Numbered from the stretch's first letter, positions 45,650-55,750 are shown. The stretch is DNA of 64,000 nucleotides from Caryophanales bacterium UBA743 (GCA_002297365.1 DBKT01000013.1:62001-126000); one strand, 5' to 3'. Translations and numbers: made by a program. Notes: a model not told the origin generated them from the sequence alone.

Positions 45650-45775
45650 ACATATGTATGTAATTAGATTTCTTAGTGCCCATCGTTTTACACTGGAGCA
45701 CCTTATCTAACGATTTAATTAAGCAGGTTGCTGAAGGGTCATAGAGTGTAATCTCTCGCTTTTCTTGATATGTGC
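45650..45775 (-). promoter_or_regulatory. SAM-I riboswitch (S-box) without its gene
   Basis: Minus strand: closing stem ACATAT (45768-45773) with ATATGT (45650-45655); ATCAAGA opening; a second stem with AGAG..CTCT and TGA kink-turn-like bases; the conserved CTTCAGCAACC; AAGGTGCT; a last stem AGTG..CACT. These match the B. subtilis yitJ S-box closely. With the adjacent terminator it is a complete transcription-off switch for S-adenosylmethionine. The next gene in its direction is the broken AlbA_2 gene, about 90 bases beyond the terminator; no methionine gene is present. Confidence 0.82.
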
Positions 45776-45889
45776 GTCTTAGAGGGAGATGGAGTCGATG
45801 TGGAATTCTTTTAATCCCTAGCCTAGAAATGCAAATATGGCGTTTAAATCAGTTTGCGTAATTGCCCTGTTTTGACAAAATGCATCCCA

Positions 45890-47206
45890 TCATAAAAACA
45901 TTGCCATGTAATGTTGGATGGTCACTTTAATATCGGACGTTCCTATATTGCCATCAATGATTTTATATGCAACAGACGGTTTATACGTTTCGATGAATCT
46001 ATTTAATGATTTTGTTGCAGTATTCCCGGATTTCACCTCTAAAGGAATGACTTCTCCATTCTTTTCAATAAGGAATTCTAATTCGTTAGAATCATCAGGC
46101 TTATAGTAATAAAGTGCATATCCTTTTTTCGCTAAAGTTTCCGCAATGATATTTTCGTAAATTCCTCCTTTAGCGTTTCCTTTGATTGTGTTTTCTAGAA
46201 TCGCTTTTTTAGTTTCGAATCCATACATGGCGCATAATAAGCCAGTATCATTGATGTATAGCTTAAATTGATTTTCATTGGAATTCGCCATCAATGGCAA
46301 ATAAGGTTCGTGAACGTTATAACATGGATTAACAATATTAGAATCTTTTAGCCATTGAACACTTCCGGCATATTTTTTACTCGTTTGGCCTTTTTCGACT
46401 GTAGAATATTGGAATTTTTTAATTTCTTTGGCAAGCTGTTTTGGGATAGCATCATAACACTGACGTACTTTAATTTTTTCTGATCCTTTTGCCCGTTTCG
46501 AAATATCAAAACGATAATTTTCTAAGATTCTATCCTGCAAAACACTAACTTTCGTAAAGTCGTGATTAACAACATAGTTAGCAACAACCTCAGGCATTCC
46601 GCCAACAACCATAAATTCACGAAATAGCGTTTCATATTTTTCATTGATCGAGAAAGGAACTTTCTCTTTTTTGTCAAAAAGTTCTCTCAAATATGGAATT
46701 GCATTTTCATATCCTTCAGCCCATAGAAACTCTTCAAAATCAAGCGAATACATTGTAAGAAATGTTTCATATCCGGTGGGGACGGATTCCGGTTCCTCGG
46801 TGTTTTCATCCGCATCTTCACCATATGTCAGTCCCAAAAGGCTACCAGAAGTAATAACATCAAACCTGCCATCTTCAGCAAGAAATTTCAAAGCGGTACG
46901 GGCATTTCCACATGCTTGAATTTCATCTAAGAATATCAAGGTATTCCCTTCAATTAAATTAGCTCCATTTATCATAGCAGTCATTCTTTTATAGATTGAT
47001 TCTGCGTCCAATGTCCCAGCAAAAACCTGTTTCAATTCTTGATTTTTGATGAAATTAATTTCAATGAAACTTTTATATTCTCTTTTCCCAAATTCGCGGA
47101 CAAGGAAAGTTTTTCCAACTTGCCTTGCTCCTTTGACCATGAGGCAGTCATTCTTATGCGTGTTTTTCCATTCGACAAGTTCTTGATACGCTTTTCTTTT
47201 TAACAT
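45890..47206 (-). CDS. AAA_14/DUF4143 ATPase
   Basis: 438 residues. Walker A VKGARQVGKTFLV near residue 24-36, Walker B TLIFLDEIQ (about 88-96), sensor SGSLLG, then the DUF4143 C-terminal half with a PD-(D/E)XK-like end (LEFLIEKNGEVIPLEVKSG). This is a common accessory family of unknown role. GGAGG precedes ATG 47206. It stands alone, and the orphan S-box follows it on the same strand. A 33-base tandem repeat lies just upstream. Confidence 0.88.
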   Translation of the reverse strand: MLKRKAYQELVEWKNTHKNDCLMVKGARQVGKTFLVREFGKREYKSFIEINFIKNQELKQVFAGTLDAESIYKRMTAMINGANLIEGNTLIFLDEIQACGNARTALKFLAEDGRFDVITSGSLLGLTYGEDADENTEEPESVPTGYETFLTMYSLDFEEFLWAEGYENAIPYLRELFDKKEKVPFSINEKYETLFREFMVVGGMPEVVANYVVNHDFTKVSVLQDRILENYRFDISKRAKGSEKIKVRQCYDAIPKQLAKEIKKFQYSTVEKGQTSKKYAGSVQWLKDSNIVNPCYNVHEPYLPLMANSNENQFKLYINDTGLLCAMYGFETKKAILENTIKGNAKGGIYENIIAETLAKKGYALYYYKPDDSNELEFLIEKNGEVIPLEVKSGNTATKSLNRFIETYKPSVAYKIIDGNIGTSDIKVTIQHYMAMFL

Positions 47207-47274
47207 AAGAATCCTCCGATATTGTTTACCTTACTAAAATTATAATTCATTTACCACACTTATAAATAAGAAAA

Positions 47275-47353
47275 GGAATAAAATCGGATATTGATTTGTT
47301 CAAAAAAGGAATAAAATCGGATATTGATTTGTTCAAAAAAGGAATAAAATCGG
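47275..47353. repeat. 33-base tandem repeat, 2.4 copies
   Basis: Units start at 47275, 47308 and 47341 (each begins GGAATAAAATCGG and ends GTTCAAAAAA); the third stops after 13 bases. The copies are identical. Just upstream of the DUF4143 ATPase. The remaining 47207-47620 gap has no gene that I can support. Confidence 0.9.
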
Positions 47354-47620
47354 CATTTTTATGATTGAGATTATTCTGTTTTTTCTTTTTGATGAGCATT
47401 AAATACGAACCATCATTTGTCTTCAATTCATAAGGATTTCATTATGGTTCTTTTATATCTTTTTAGATACGAACCGGAAATTGAAAACGCACGTTTATTG
47501 CAAACCCAGAATAACGAATGAAGGAATCCTAAATAAGCACAATCAAAAAAACGTGCATCCGTTGCCCATAATGCAATTCTAAGGAGTCTTTTTTAATGAA
47601 ACGTTCAATCGAAGGAAAAA

Positions 47621-48279
47621 TTATGAAATGCCTGCCATCTGATTGATATTACGAAAATAAGATTCATTTCCGTCTTTTAAAGCGCGTAGCAAGGAAAGAA
47701 TATTGCTGCCAGGCAAAAGATAATAATCCTCACTTAGTTCTTCTAAGTTCGTCAACAAATCATCATAATGGTAGATTCCATAAATAAAAGAATTCTTCAT
47801 CATTTCAAGTTGCCACTCTTTCGCAGAATAAGTTTTTCGCATCTCCGGCCAATATTTTCTCAATAATTGAGAATTGTTCGCCTTAACGGTGTCTTTAAGA
47901 GAAACGTTTGGCAAGCAATCACAGCCAAGCAAAAATATTTGAAGGATATTCGGATTTGCGCAAATGCTGACAGCCTTCGCTTGTTCTTCCTCTCCAAGAA
48001 TTGAAATAAGACCTTTGAGCACCTCGTTGTATGCTGAATTTGAATCATCCATTTTGTTATCAACATCATAGACGGTTAATACGCAATCAATATCTTCATG
48101 CGAGATATAATTTTGATAATAAGGGCCAACATTGCCATAACCAAATGCGTTTTTATCGTTAGCTCAAAACAATCATTCAGACCAAGTCGTTTTACGATTT
48201 GAAAGAAACATTTTTCTTCATTGCCCTCAACAATAAGGCATATTTCAAACTTGCTTTGCCCCGTTTTTGTTCCCCTCAC
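47621..48279 (-). pseudogene. Frameshifted Toprim-like partner (RloB-type) of the AAA15 ATPase
   Basis: The gene starts at GTG 48279, overlapping the ATPase end by 35 bases, and begins FEICLIVEGNEEKCFFQIV, the first Toprim-like acidic motif. Frame is lost near 48155-48165; the continuing frame reads NAFGYGNVGPYYQNY, then DIDCVLTVYDVDNK with the second acidic motif, then NPNILQIFLLGC to 47621. RloB/AbiL-like partners of AAA15 ATPases share this plan. A single indel separates the parts, so it could be a recent inactivation, phase variation or a sequence error. Confidence 0.7.
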
Positions 48280-49531
48280 TTTTAAGTCGAATTAAATCAC
48301 CCATAAAATCTGGAGTCGGCAGTTTTTCAAACTCTCCAGATTTGTATCTTTTAAGAAGGTCATTGCCGGATCGTGGTCCGCCTTTGGAAACGGTTGCATC
48401 CTTAAGACAATAAATAGATGCTTCATCGATGTTCCTGCGAATAAAGCAGATTTGGTCCTTTCTAAGAAGCATCTTACAACCAATAAGCATCAAATCATGA
48501 GCGGTAAAAATGAGCTGGGCCCCATCGTTTAAAAGGTTATTGAAAGTAGAAACAATGGATTTGGTAATTAAATAATGAAGACCATTATCCATTTCATCCA
48601 CAATTAAAGCCTTCCTTTCTTTAATGGCCTCATAAATATAAGCGGCAGCAGCTTCCAACTTTTTTGTTCCAGTGGAGTCGAAAAGAATGGACGGGACTTC
48701 CACATTCCCATATCTAGTAAATAAATGAAACATGTCAACATCCTTAGAATCTCTTAAACTTTTTTCTGAAATTTTAGGAGCGTTCTCTTCTAAGATGGTT
48801 GCGTCTTTGCTGTAACCAAACCCCTGAATAGATAGGTCCGCATTTTGAACGAAAGAAGATATGAAACGCTTCTTGTTCTCATCATCACCTTTTAAAGATT
48901 CAATCGTTCTTTCAATCGGAATGTTGAACATATTCACAACAACAAGAGAAGAAGAGAAATTTTCCAATACTTTTTTGTATTTAGAAAGTTTCGCAAAAAC
49001 AGGTGAATCTAGTTCCACAGCAAAAAGAAAGGGATATTTGGAAGAAATAAAAGAAATCAATTCAGCCTTGTCATCACCTAAAATGTAGAGGATTTTTCTT
49101 TTATAGTCTTTTTCAAAAATGATTTTTTCTTGAACATTATTGCTTTCATAGAAACGGAGAGATACTAATTTTTCATAAGCAAAACGAGAAGTAAAAGAGT
49201 CATAGCGAAATTCATAAGAAAACCATCCCATACCATCTTCATTGTTAAAAACAACTTTGACATCTGTGATGGCATCGTCATGGAAAAACGAGCGGTTCAT
49301 TTGAAAAGAAACGCCTCCAGCAGTTACTTCCTTAATTATTTTAAGAAGAGAGCAAATATTAGACTTGCCAGAATTATTAGGTCCATAAATCGCCATTGTC
49401 TTTAAAACATTACGATTATCAAGAACGTAGGAATTCGACATCAAAGCTTTGGTACGTTTGTCAGCCAAAAAAGAAAGCTTATTCTTCCCCTTAAACAATC
49501 GAAAATTGTTGAAAGCAAGCTCTAGCAACAT
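48245..49531 (-). CDS. AAA15-family ATPase of a two-gene defence-type module (RloA-like)
   Basis: 428 residues. SMC/ABC-like ATPase: N-terminal ELAFNNFRLFKGKN, Walker A AIYGPNNSGKSN (about 48-59), a long insert, the signature-like GTKKLEAAAAYI, Walker B ALIVDEMDNGLH and the H-loop FTAHD. COG1106-type ATPases of this kind pair with Toprim/RloB proteins in abortive-infection systems (AbiL, PARIS-like). ATG 49531 is preferred: AGGAGG is 9 bases before it, but only 3 before the ATG two codons upstream. The partner is frameshifted. It sits beside the CRISPR system. Confidence 0.82.
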   Translation of the reverse strand: MLLELAFNNFRLFKGKNKLSFLADKRTKALMSNSYVLDNRNVLKTMAIYGPNNSGKSNICSLLKIIKEVTAGGVSFQMNRSFFHDDAITDVKVVFNNEDGMGWFSYEFRYDSFTSRFAYEKLVSLRFYESNNVQEKIIFEKDYKRKILYILGDDKAELISFISSKYPFLFAVELDSPVFAKLSKYKKVLENFSSSLVVVNMFNIPIERTIESLKGDDENKKRFISSFVQNADLSIQGFGYSKDATILEENAPKISEKSLRDSKDVDMFHLFTRYGNVEVPSILFDSTGTKKLEAAAAYIYEAIKERKALIVDEMDNGLHYLITKSIVSTFNNLLNDGAQLIFTAHDLMLIGCKMLLRKDQICFIRRNIDEASIYCLKDATVSKGGPRSGNDLLKRYKSGEFEKLPTPDFMGDLIRLKSEGNKNGAKQV

Positions 49532-49618
49532 ATACATATTCCTCCTATAGCAAAGATAGTTTAGTTATTTTTATGTTATTATGCAACTTTTTTGCTTATT
49601 CACATAAAGAAGAACATA

Positions 49619-49647
49619 TTGATTCTATTTTAAATAACAGCCATAAT
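49619..49647 (+). promoter_or_regulatory. tracrRNA promoter
   Basis: TTGATT (49619-49624), 17-base spacer, CATAAT (49642-49647); start predicted near 49654, at the beginning of the anti-repeat. Confidence 0.65.
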
Positions 49648-49653
49648 AAATTT

Positions 49654-49762
49654 GCATTGTAAGACAACACTGCTACGTTCAAATAAGCATATTGCTACAA
49701 GGTTCTCCATTGGAGAATGACCATTAGGTCGCTTAGATAGCCAGTTCTTCTGGCTATTTTTG
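49654..49762 (+). ncRNA. tracrRNA
   Basis: TAAGACAACACTGCT (49660-49674) is a perfect complement to the repeat core, followed by a bulge and a shorter match GTTC. Then come AAGGTTCTCC..GGAGAA hairpin, a short nexus-like stretch, and a final stem ATAGCCAG-TTCTT-CTGGCTAT with T-run (49737-49761) that ends the RNA. Same strand as cas9 and 50 bases upstream of it. Length about 108 bases. The anti-repeat orientation shows that the array is transcribed rightward. Confidence 0.88.
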
Positions 49763-49811
49763 TTATTAAGGCCTTTTGATATAATTTTTTCATATAAAAG
49801 AGGGACATAAT

Positions 49812-52800
49812 ATGGCTGATAAATTGTTTATTGGGCTTGACGTTGGATCGGAATCCGTTGGTTGGGCCGCAACTGATGAGAATTTTCACTTATACAGATT
49901 GAAGGGTAAAACCGCATGGGGAGCGCGCATTTTCTCCGAAGCAAATGACGCAAAAACTAGAAGAGGTTTCCGCGTTGCTGGAAGACGCCTAGCACGAAGA
50001 AAAGAAAGAATTCGTTTATTAAACACGCTTTTCGATCCGTTGTTGAAAAAAGACCCAGCTTTCTTGCTTAGATTAGAAAACTCGGCCATTCAAAACGACG
50101 ATCCCAATAAACCCATTCAAGCTATTGCTGATTGTCCTTTGTTAGTGAATAAACAAGAAGAAAAAGACTACTATAAAAGATATCCGACCATTTGGCATTT
50201 AAGAAAGGCTTTAATGGAAAACGATGATCACGCTTTTTCCGATATTCGTTTCTTATATTTAGCAATTCATCACATCATTAAATATCGCGGTAACTTTTTA
50301 AGAGAAGGCGACATTAAAATCGGACAATTTGACTATTCCATTTTCGATAAACTAAATGAAACGTTAGCGGTTTTGTTTGATTTGCAAAACGAAGATGGTG
50401 AGAACGAAGAAGGCCGTTTCATTGGATTGCCCAAATCTCAATACGAAGCGTTCATTACATGCGCGAATGATAGAAATTTGCCAAAACAACCGAAAAAAGC
50501 GAAGCTTCTAAGCATGTTCGAAAAAACCGAAGAATCTAAAGCTTTCCTTGAAATGTTCTGTACTCTTTGTTCAGGCGGCGAATTCTCCACAAAGAAGTTA
50601 AATGCAAAAGGGGAGGAAACGTATCAAGATGCAAAGATTTCCTTTAATTCCTCTTATGATGAAAATGAAGGTGCATATCAAGAAATACTCGGAGATTTCT
50701 TTGATTTAGTTGATATCGCAAAAGCGGTTTTTGATTATTGTGATCTTTCCGATATTTTGAACGGAAATGATAATTTATCTAGCGCTTTTGTAGAACTATA
50801 TGATTCCCATAAATCTCAACTTTCCGCTTTAAAATCAATTTGTAAAAGGATTGATAATCAGAACGGATTCATTGGCGAAAAATCAATTTACGTTAAGCTT
50901 TTTAATGACCCTAACGACAAATCCAACTATCCCGCTTTCACGAACAATAAAACTTTGGTTGATAAGCGTTGTGATATTCACACATTCGACAAATATGTAA
51001 AGGAAACGATTTTGCCATACGAATCATCGTTGACGGGTAGAGACGCAGTTAATTGGCAGATGTTAAAGTCTCTCGCTGAACAAGACAGGCTCTTACAGAC
51101 TATCGCCTTGCGTTCTACAAGCGTCATTCCAATGCAACTTCACCAAAAAGAGCTAAAAATCATCTTAAAGAACGCCGTCTCTAGAAACATTAAAGGCGTA
51201 GCCGAAATTGAAGAAAAAATACTCAAGTTGTTCCAATACAAAATCCCTTATTATTGTGGCCCTTTAACTACCAAAAGTGATTATTCCAACGTTGTTTTTA
51301 AAAACAATGAGTACCGTCCGTTGAAACCGTGGGATTATGAAGAAGCAATCGATTGGGATGGAACGAAGCAAAAGTTCATGGAGGGTTTGACCAACAAGTG
51401 TACTTATCTAAAGGATAAAAATGTTCTGCCTAAGCAATCCGTTCTTTATCAAGATTTTGATACATGGAACAAACTGAACAACTTAAAAGTAAACGGAAAT
51501 AAACCATCCCTCGAGGATTTAAACGATCTCTTTTCTTTCGTTTCCCAACGTTCAAAAACAACAATGAGGGATATACAAAGATATTTAAAATCAAAGACAA
51601 ACTCAAAAGAAAACGACGTTGTCGTCTCTGGTTGGAATTCAGAAGACTATATTTGTTGTTCTTCAAGAGCATCTTTTAACAAAAACGGCATCTTTAACTT
51701 AAATAATTCTGAAGTTTTAAAAGAGTGTGAAAGAATCATTTTCCTGAAAACAATCTATACGGACTCACCAAAGGATGCGGATGCCGCTGTTCTTAAAGAG
51801 TTTCCGGATTTAACCAATAATCAAAAAACTTTACTCAAAACCATTAAATGCAAAGAATGGTCACCTTTATCTAAAGAGTTTTTAGAACTTAGATATTCAG
51901 ACAAATATGGTGAAATTAGGCAATCCATTATCGATTTGTTGAGAAATGGTGAAGGCAATTTAATGCAGATTCTTGCCAAATATGACTATCAAGAAGTGAT
52001 TGACGCCTGTAACGCAGCCTCATTTCAAACAAAAAGCAAATCACAAATTGTTTCGGATTTAATTGAAGAAATGCCACCAAAAATGAGACGCCCCGTTATT
52101 CAAGCTGTACGCATTGTCCAAGAAGTGGCGAAAGTAGCCAAAAAAGAACCCGATGAAATTTCCATTGAAGTCACAAGGGAAAATAATGATAAAGAAAAGA
52201 AACAACAACTTACCAAAAAGGCAAAATCCCGTTCTACCCAAATTCAAAATTTCTTAAAGAATCTAGTCAAAATAGACGCCTCAGAGAAAAAACAAGCAAA
52301 TGAAGTCCTAGAAGAACTTAAGAAATATTCTGATCAGAGCATCAACGGAAAACACTTATATTTGTATTTCTTACAAAATGGTAAGGATGCATATACGGGT
52401 AAGCCTATCAACATTGATGACGTCCTTAGCGGGAATAAATACGATACAGATCACATCATCCCTCAAAGTAAGATGAAAGATGATTCTATCGACAATCTCG
52501 TTTTAGTTGAAAGAGAGATTAACCAACATCGTTCTAACGAATATCCATTGCCTGAATCCATTCGCAAAAATCCAGCCAATGTTGCTTTCTGGAGAAAGCT
52601 TAAAAAAGCGGGAATGATGTCAGAAAAGAAATTCAATAATCTCACAAGATCAAACCCTCTTACCGAAGAAGAACTTGGCGCATTCGTTGCAGCTCAAATA
52701 AACGTGGTGAACCGTTCAAACGTCGTTATTCGCGATGTTTTGAAAATCTTATATCCGAATGCCAAATTAATCTTCTCAAAAGCACAATACCCATCTCAAA

Positions 52801-53894
52801 TTAGAAAAGAGCTCAATATTCCAAAACTGAGAGATTTAAATGATACTCATCACGCGGTAGACGCATATCTGAACATCGTCTCGGGCGTTACTTTAACTGA
52901 CCGCTATGGCAACATGCGTTTTATTAAAGCTTCTCAAGATGAAGAAAAACATTCCTTAAACATGGAACGTTATATTTCTTCCTTAATTCAAACAAAAGAA
53001 GGGCAAAGAACCGAATTAGGAGAGCTTATTGATCAAACATCTAGAAGACATGATTTCTTGTTGACGTATCGTTTCTCATATCAGGATAGTGCCTTTTACA
53101 AACAAACCATTTATAAAAAGAACGCCGGTTTGATTCCTGCTCATGATAATTTGCCACCAGAAAGATATGGTGGATACGATTCTATGAGCACAGAGGTCAA
53201 TTGTGTTGCAACCATAATCGGAAAGAAAACAACACGTTATTTAGTAGGGGTACCACATCTTTTAATTAAAAAAGCTAAAGATGGTATTGATGTGAATGAT
53301 GAGCTTATTAAATTGGTTCCGCACAAAGAAAATGAAGTAGTAAAAGTAGATTTAAATACGACCTTGCAATTAGATTGTACTGTTAAAAAAGATGGGTTTA
53401 TGTATTTGTGCACCAGCAATAACATTGCTCTCGTAAAACTGAAACCATTCAGCCCAATTTTCTTATCAAGAGAATCAGAAATTTATCTTTCGAATTTAAT
53501 GAAGTATGTCGAAAAATATCCAAATATATCAGACGAAAACAGTGAATATGAATTTAAAATAAACCGCGAAAACGTCGATCCAATCAAATTCACCGAAAAG
53601 CAATCTATAGAAGTAGTGCAAGATTTAATCATAAAAGCAAAACAGGATCGCTTCTCCTATTGCTCAATGATTTCCAAACTTAGAGACATTAATGCGGAGG
53701 AAATGATTCATTCAAAATCTTTAACGGAACAATTAAAAATCATTAAATCATTGATTGGCGTCTTCACCAGAAAATCAGAAATTCTTTCTGACAAAAACAA
53801 TTTTAGAAAATCCCGCGGAGCAATCTTACAAGAAGATCTTTTTCTTTGCTCCGATTCCATCACAGGTCTCTATCACACCGAAAGGAAACTTTAA
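49812..53894 (+). CDS. cas9: Type II-A CRISPR endonuclease Cas9
   Basis: 1360 residues, the long II-A form. RuvC-I GLDVGSESVGW with Asp10, an Arg-rich bridge helix (ARRKERIRLL), the REC lobe with HHIIKYRGNFL, RuvC-II EISIEVTREN with Glu786, HNH domain DTDHIIPQS with His881, RuvC-III THHAVDAY with His1014 and Asp1017, then the PAM-interacting C-terminus. All catalytic residues are present. Ribosome site AGAGGGA precedes ATG 49812; its stop overlaps the cas1 start by one base. PAM preference cannot be read from sequence. Confidence 0.98.
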   Translation: MADKLFIGLDVGSESVGWAATDENFHLYRLKGKTAWGARIFSEANDAKTRRGFRVAGRRLARRKERIRLLNTLFDPLLKKDPAFLLRLENSAIQNDDPNKPIQAIADCPLLVNKQEEKDYYKRYPTIWHLRKALMENDDHAFSDIRFLYLAIHHIIKYRGNFLREGDIKIGQFDYSIFDKLNETLAVLFDLQNEDGENEEGRFIGLPKSQYEAFITCANDRNLPKQPKKAKLLSMFEKTEESKAFLEMFCTLCSGGEFSTKKLNAKGEETYQDAKISFNSSYDENEGAYQEILGDFFDLVDIAKAVFDYCDLSDILNGNDNLSSAFVELYDSHKSQLSALKSICKRIDNQNGFIGEKSIYVKLFNDPNDKSNYPAFTNNKTLVDKRCDIHTFDKYVKETILPYESSLTGRDAVNWQMLKSLAEQDRLLQTIALRSTSVIPMQLHQKELKIILKNAVSRNIKGVAEIEEKILKLFQYKIPYYCGPLTTKSDYSNVVFKNNEYRPLKPWDYEEAIDWDGTKQKFMEGLTNKCTYLKDKNVLPKQSVLYQDFDTWNKLNNLKVNGNKPSLEDLNDLFSFVSQRSKTTMRDIQRYLKSKTNSKENDVVVSGWNSEDYICCSSRASFNKNGIFNLNNSEVLKECERIIFLKTIYTDSPKDADAAVLKEFPDLTNNQKTLLKTIKCKEWSPLSKEFLELRYSDKYGEIRQSIIDLLRNGEGNLMQILAKYDYQEVIDACNAASFQTKSKSQIVSDLIEEMPPKMRRPVIQAVRIVQEVAKVAKKEPDEISIEVTRENNDKEKKQQLTKKAKSRSTQIQNFLKNLVKIDASEKKQANEVLEELKKYSDQSINGKHLYLYFLQNGKDAYTGKPINIDDVLSGNKYDTDHIIPQSKMKDDSIDNLVLVEREINQHRSNEYPLPESIRKNPANVAFWRKLKKAGMMSEKKFNNLTRSNPLTEEELGAFVAAQINVVNRSNVVIRDVLKILYPNAKLIFSKAQYPSQIRKELNIPKLRDLNDTHHAVDAYLNIVSGVTLTDRYGNMRFIKASQDEEKHSLNMERYISSLIQTKEGQRTELGELIDQTSRRHDFLLTYRFSYQDSAFYKQTIYKKNAGLIPAHDNLPPERYGGYDSMSTEVNCVATIIGKKTTRYLVGVPHLLIKKAKDGIDVNDELIKLVPHKENEVVKVDLNTTLQLDCTVKKDGFMYLCTSNNIALVKLKPFSPIFLSRESEIYLSNLMKYVEKYPNISDENSEYEFKINRENVDPIKFTEKQSIEVVQDLIIKAKQDRFSYCSMISKLRDINAEEMIHSKSLTEQLKIIKSLIGVFTRKSEILSDKNNFRKSRGAILQEDLFLCSDSITGLYHTERKL

Positions 53895-54769
53895 TGGCTT
53901 TCAGAACAGTAGTGGTCGATACTCATTCAAAATTAGAATACTCATTATCTTATCTTGTGTTTCGTACACCCGATATTACGAAAAAGGTCCTTTTGGATGA
54001 AATTCACACAATCATTATTGCTTCAACAGCCGTTTCTTTAACGACCAGTCTCATTAATGAACTTTCAAAGCGAAAGATTAAAGTTATCTTTTGTGATGAA
54101 AAACATAATCCATCATGTGAATTGGTTTCTTGCCGCGGAAATAGCAATTCCTCACGTAGAATCAGAGAACAAATCTCATGGGATGAGGATATACGGAACC
54201 TTGTTTGGCAAGCCATCACAAGAAGAAAGATATTAAATCAGTCTTATTTCTTGTTACAACGAGATATAAAAGAATATGCCGAGTTCCTACATGACTTTGC
54301 CGAAAATGTAGAAATAGGAGACAACACAAATCGCGAAGGCCATGCAGCAAAGATTTATTTTAATCATGGTTTTTTTGATGGTTTTACAAGAGATAAAGTT
54401 TGTTTTTTAAACGCATGTCTTGATTATGGTTATACGGTTCTTTTATCTGAATTTAACAGAACCGTCGTTGCTTCGGGATATATTACGCAAATAGGAATTC
54501 ACCACAAGAATGACTTTAATGATTTTAATTTTTCGTGTGATTTGATTGAGCCTTTTCGTTTCATTGTTGACAAAAAGGCGATTTCCTTAAAAGAAACGGA
54601 TGATTTTAAGGCTGAAATGATCGCTTTGTTAGGCAAGGAAGTGTCTCAAAACGGAAAAACACAAACCCTGTCAAACGCAATAGGCATCTATTGCAATTCG
54701 GTATTTTCCGCTCTAAACACAGGAGATGTTTCAAAAATAGCATTTTTAGATTATGGAACTAGGGGGTAG
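53894..54769 (+). CDS. cas1: CRISPR integrase Cas1
   Basis: 291 residues, normal for subtype II-A. With Cas2 it inserts new spacers next to the leader. Metal-binding residues are visible in NREGHAAKIYF (Glu), GIHHKNDFNDF (His) and CDLIEPFRF (Asp/Glu). ATG 53894 is chosen: AAAGGAAAC lies just before and the alternative start 16 codons earlier is inside cas9. Confidence 0.97.
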   Translation: MAFRTVVVDTHSKLEYSLSYLVFRTPDITKKVLLDEIHTIIIASTAVSLTTSLINELSKRKIKVIFCDEKHNPSCELVSCRGNSNSSRRIREQISWDEDIRNLVWQAITRRKILNQSYFLLQRDIKEYAEFLHDFAENVEIGDNTNREGHAAKIYFNHGFFDGFTRDKVCFLNACLDYGYTVLLSEFNRTVVASGYITQIGIHHKNDFNDFNFSCDLIEPFRFIVDKKAISLKETDDFKAEMIALLGKEVSQNGKTQTLSNAIGIYCNSVFSALNTGDVSKIAFLDYGTRG

Positions 54770-54773
54770 ATTT

Positions 54774-55079
54774 ATGCGGACCATACTCTTTTTTGACTTA
54801 CCGGCCGTAACGAAAAGAGATCACAGGGAATACGCGAAGTTCGTTAAAACCATAAAAAGCAAAGGCTTCGCAATGTTGCAAGAAAGCGTTTATACCAAAC
54901 TTTCGATTAACGAAACGACGGTAGACGCAACAATCCGCGATCTAAAACGCGCTTTACCGCCTGATGGCTCCATTTCTTGCCTAACCGTAACAGAAAAACA
55001 ATTCTCAGCAATTGAAGTCTTACTTGGTGAAATGGAAACAGACGTTGTAATGAATGAGGACAAAACCATTGTTTTATGA
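54774..55079 (+). CDS. cas2: CRISPR adaptation protein Cas2
   Basis: 101 residues. Opening MRTILFFDLPAVTKRDHREY has the ferredoxin-like first strand with the conserved Asp8. ATG 54774 follows a GGGGG ribosome site; an upstream in-frame ATG is inside cas1. Ends in an ATGA overlap with csn2. Confidence 0.96.
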   Translation: MRTILFFDLPAVTKRDHREYAKFVKTIKSKGFAMLQESVYTKLSINETTVDATIRDLKRALPPDGSISCLTVTEKQFSAIEVLLGEMETDVVMNEDKTIVL

Positions 55080-55750
55080 AAACATTATCGATTAACCCAA
55101 ATGTCTTCCAAATTGACATCACCGATCCCAAATTTATTACTTTGGTAATTGAGAACAAGCCATTCTATTGGAAATTCTCAAAATATCTTTATGATACATT
55201 CCCTGAACACTTAAGTTACTGTACCTTAATCAAAAATGGAGAACCACAAAAAATTGAAGACGTATCAGCTTATATTTACAATCCATTAGATTTGAACCTA
55301 AACACCAAACAAAATTTGAACGCGCTTTATAAAATTCTGAAAAAATCATATTTCTCAGAATTAAGCGCAAGTGTACAACAAATCCAAGATTTATTAACTC
55401 AAGTTTGCAAAGAGATTCGATTAGATTTTGAGGCCGAATTAACTATGGAATCTTCTATACGGATTGATGATATTTTTAAAATCGGAGGTCTTCAGTTCTC
55501 GGAAACCGATTCATCATTGTTGGAAAAGTTTGTTCGCTATATTTCAATAGTTAAAGAACTTCAAAATGTATCTATAATTTTCATCAATCATCTACACGAT
55601 TATTTTGAAAACGTCGAAATAGAACAATTTCTAAAAGAAATGGAATATAGAGGGATAACTTTAGTAAACATCGAGACATTTGTTCCACAAAATAAACTAG
55701 AAAATGAAACACTTTGTGTCATAGACAAAGATTTATGTTCGATTAATTAG
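55076..55750 (+). CDS. csn2: CRISPR adaptation protein Csn2
   Basis: 224 residues. Csn2 forms DNA-end-binding tetrameric rings needed for spacer acquisition in subtype II-A. Position (fourth after cas2), size and the weakly conserved plan (N-terminal KPFYWKFSKYLYDTF; LDLNLNTKQNLNALYKIL; a C-terminal INHLHDYFENVEIEQFLKE stretch with the Walker-B-like strand) support the call. Starts within the cas2 stop. It fixes the subtype as II-A. Confidence 0.92.
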   Translation: MKTLSINPNVFQIDITDPKFITLVIENKPFYWKFSKYLYDTFPEHLSYCTLIKNGEPQKIEDVSAYIYNPLDLNLNTKQNLNALYKILKKSYFSELSASVQQIQDLLTQVCKEIRLDFEAELTMESSIRIDDIFKIGGLQFSETDSSLLEKFVRYISIVKELQNVSIIFINHLHDYFENVEIEQFLKEMEYRGITLVNIETFVPQNKLENETLCVIDKDLCSIN

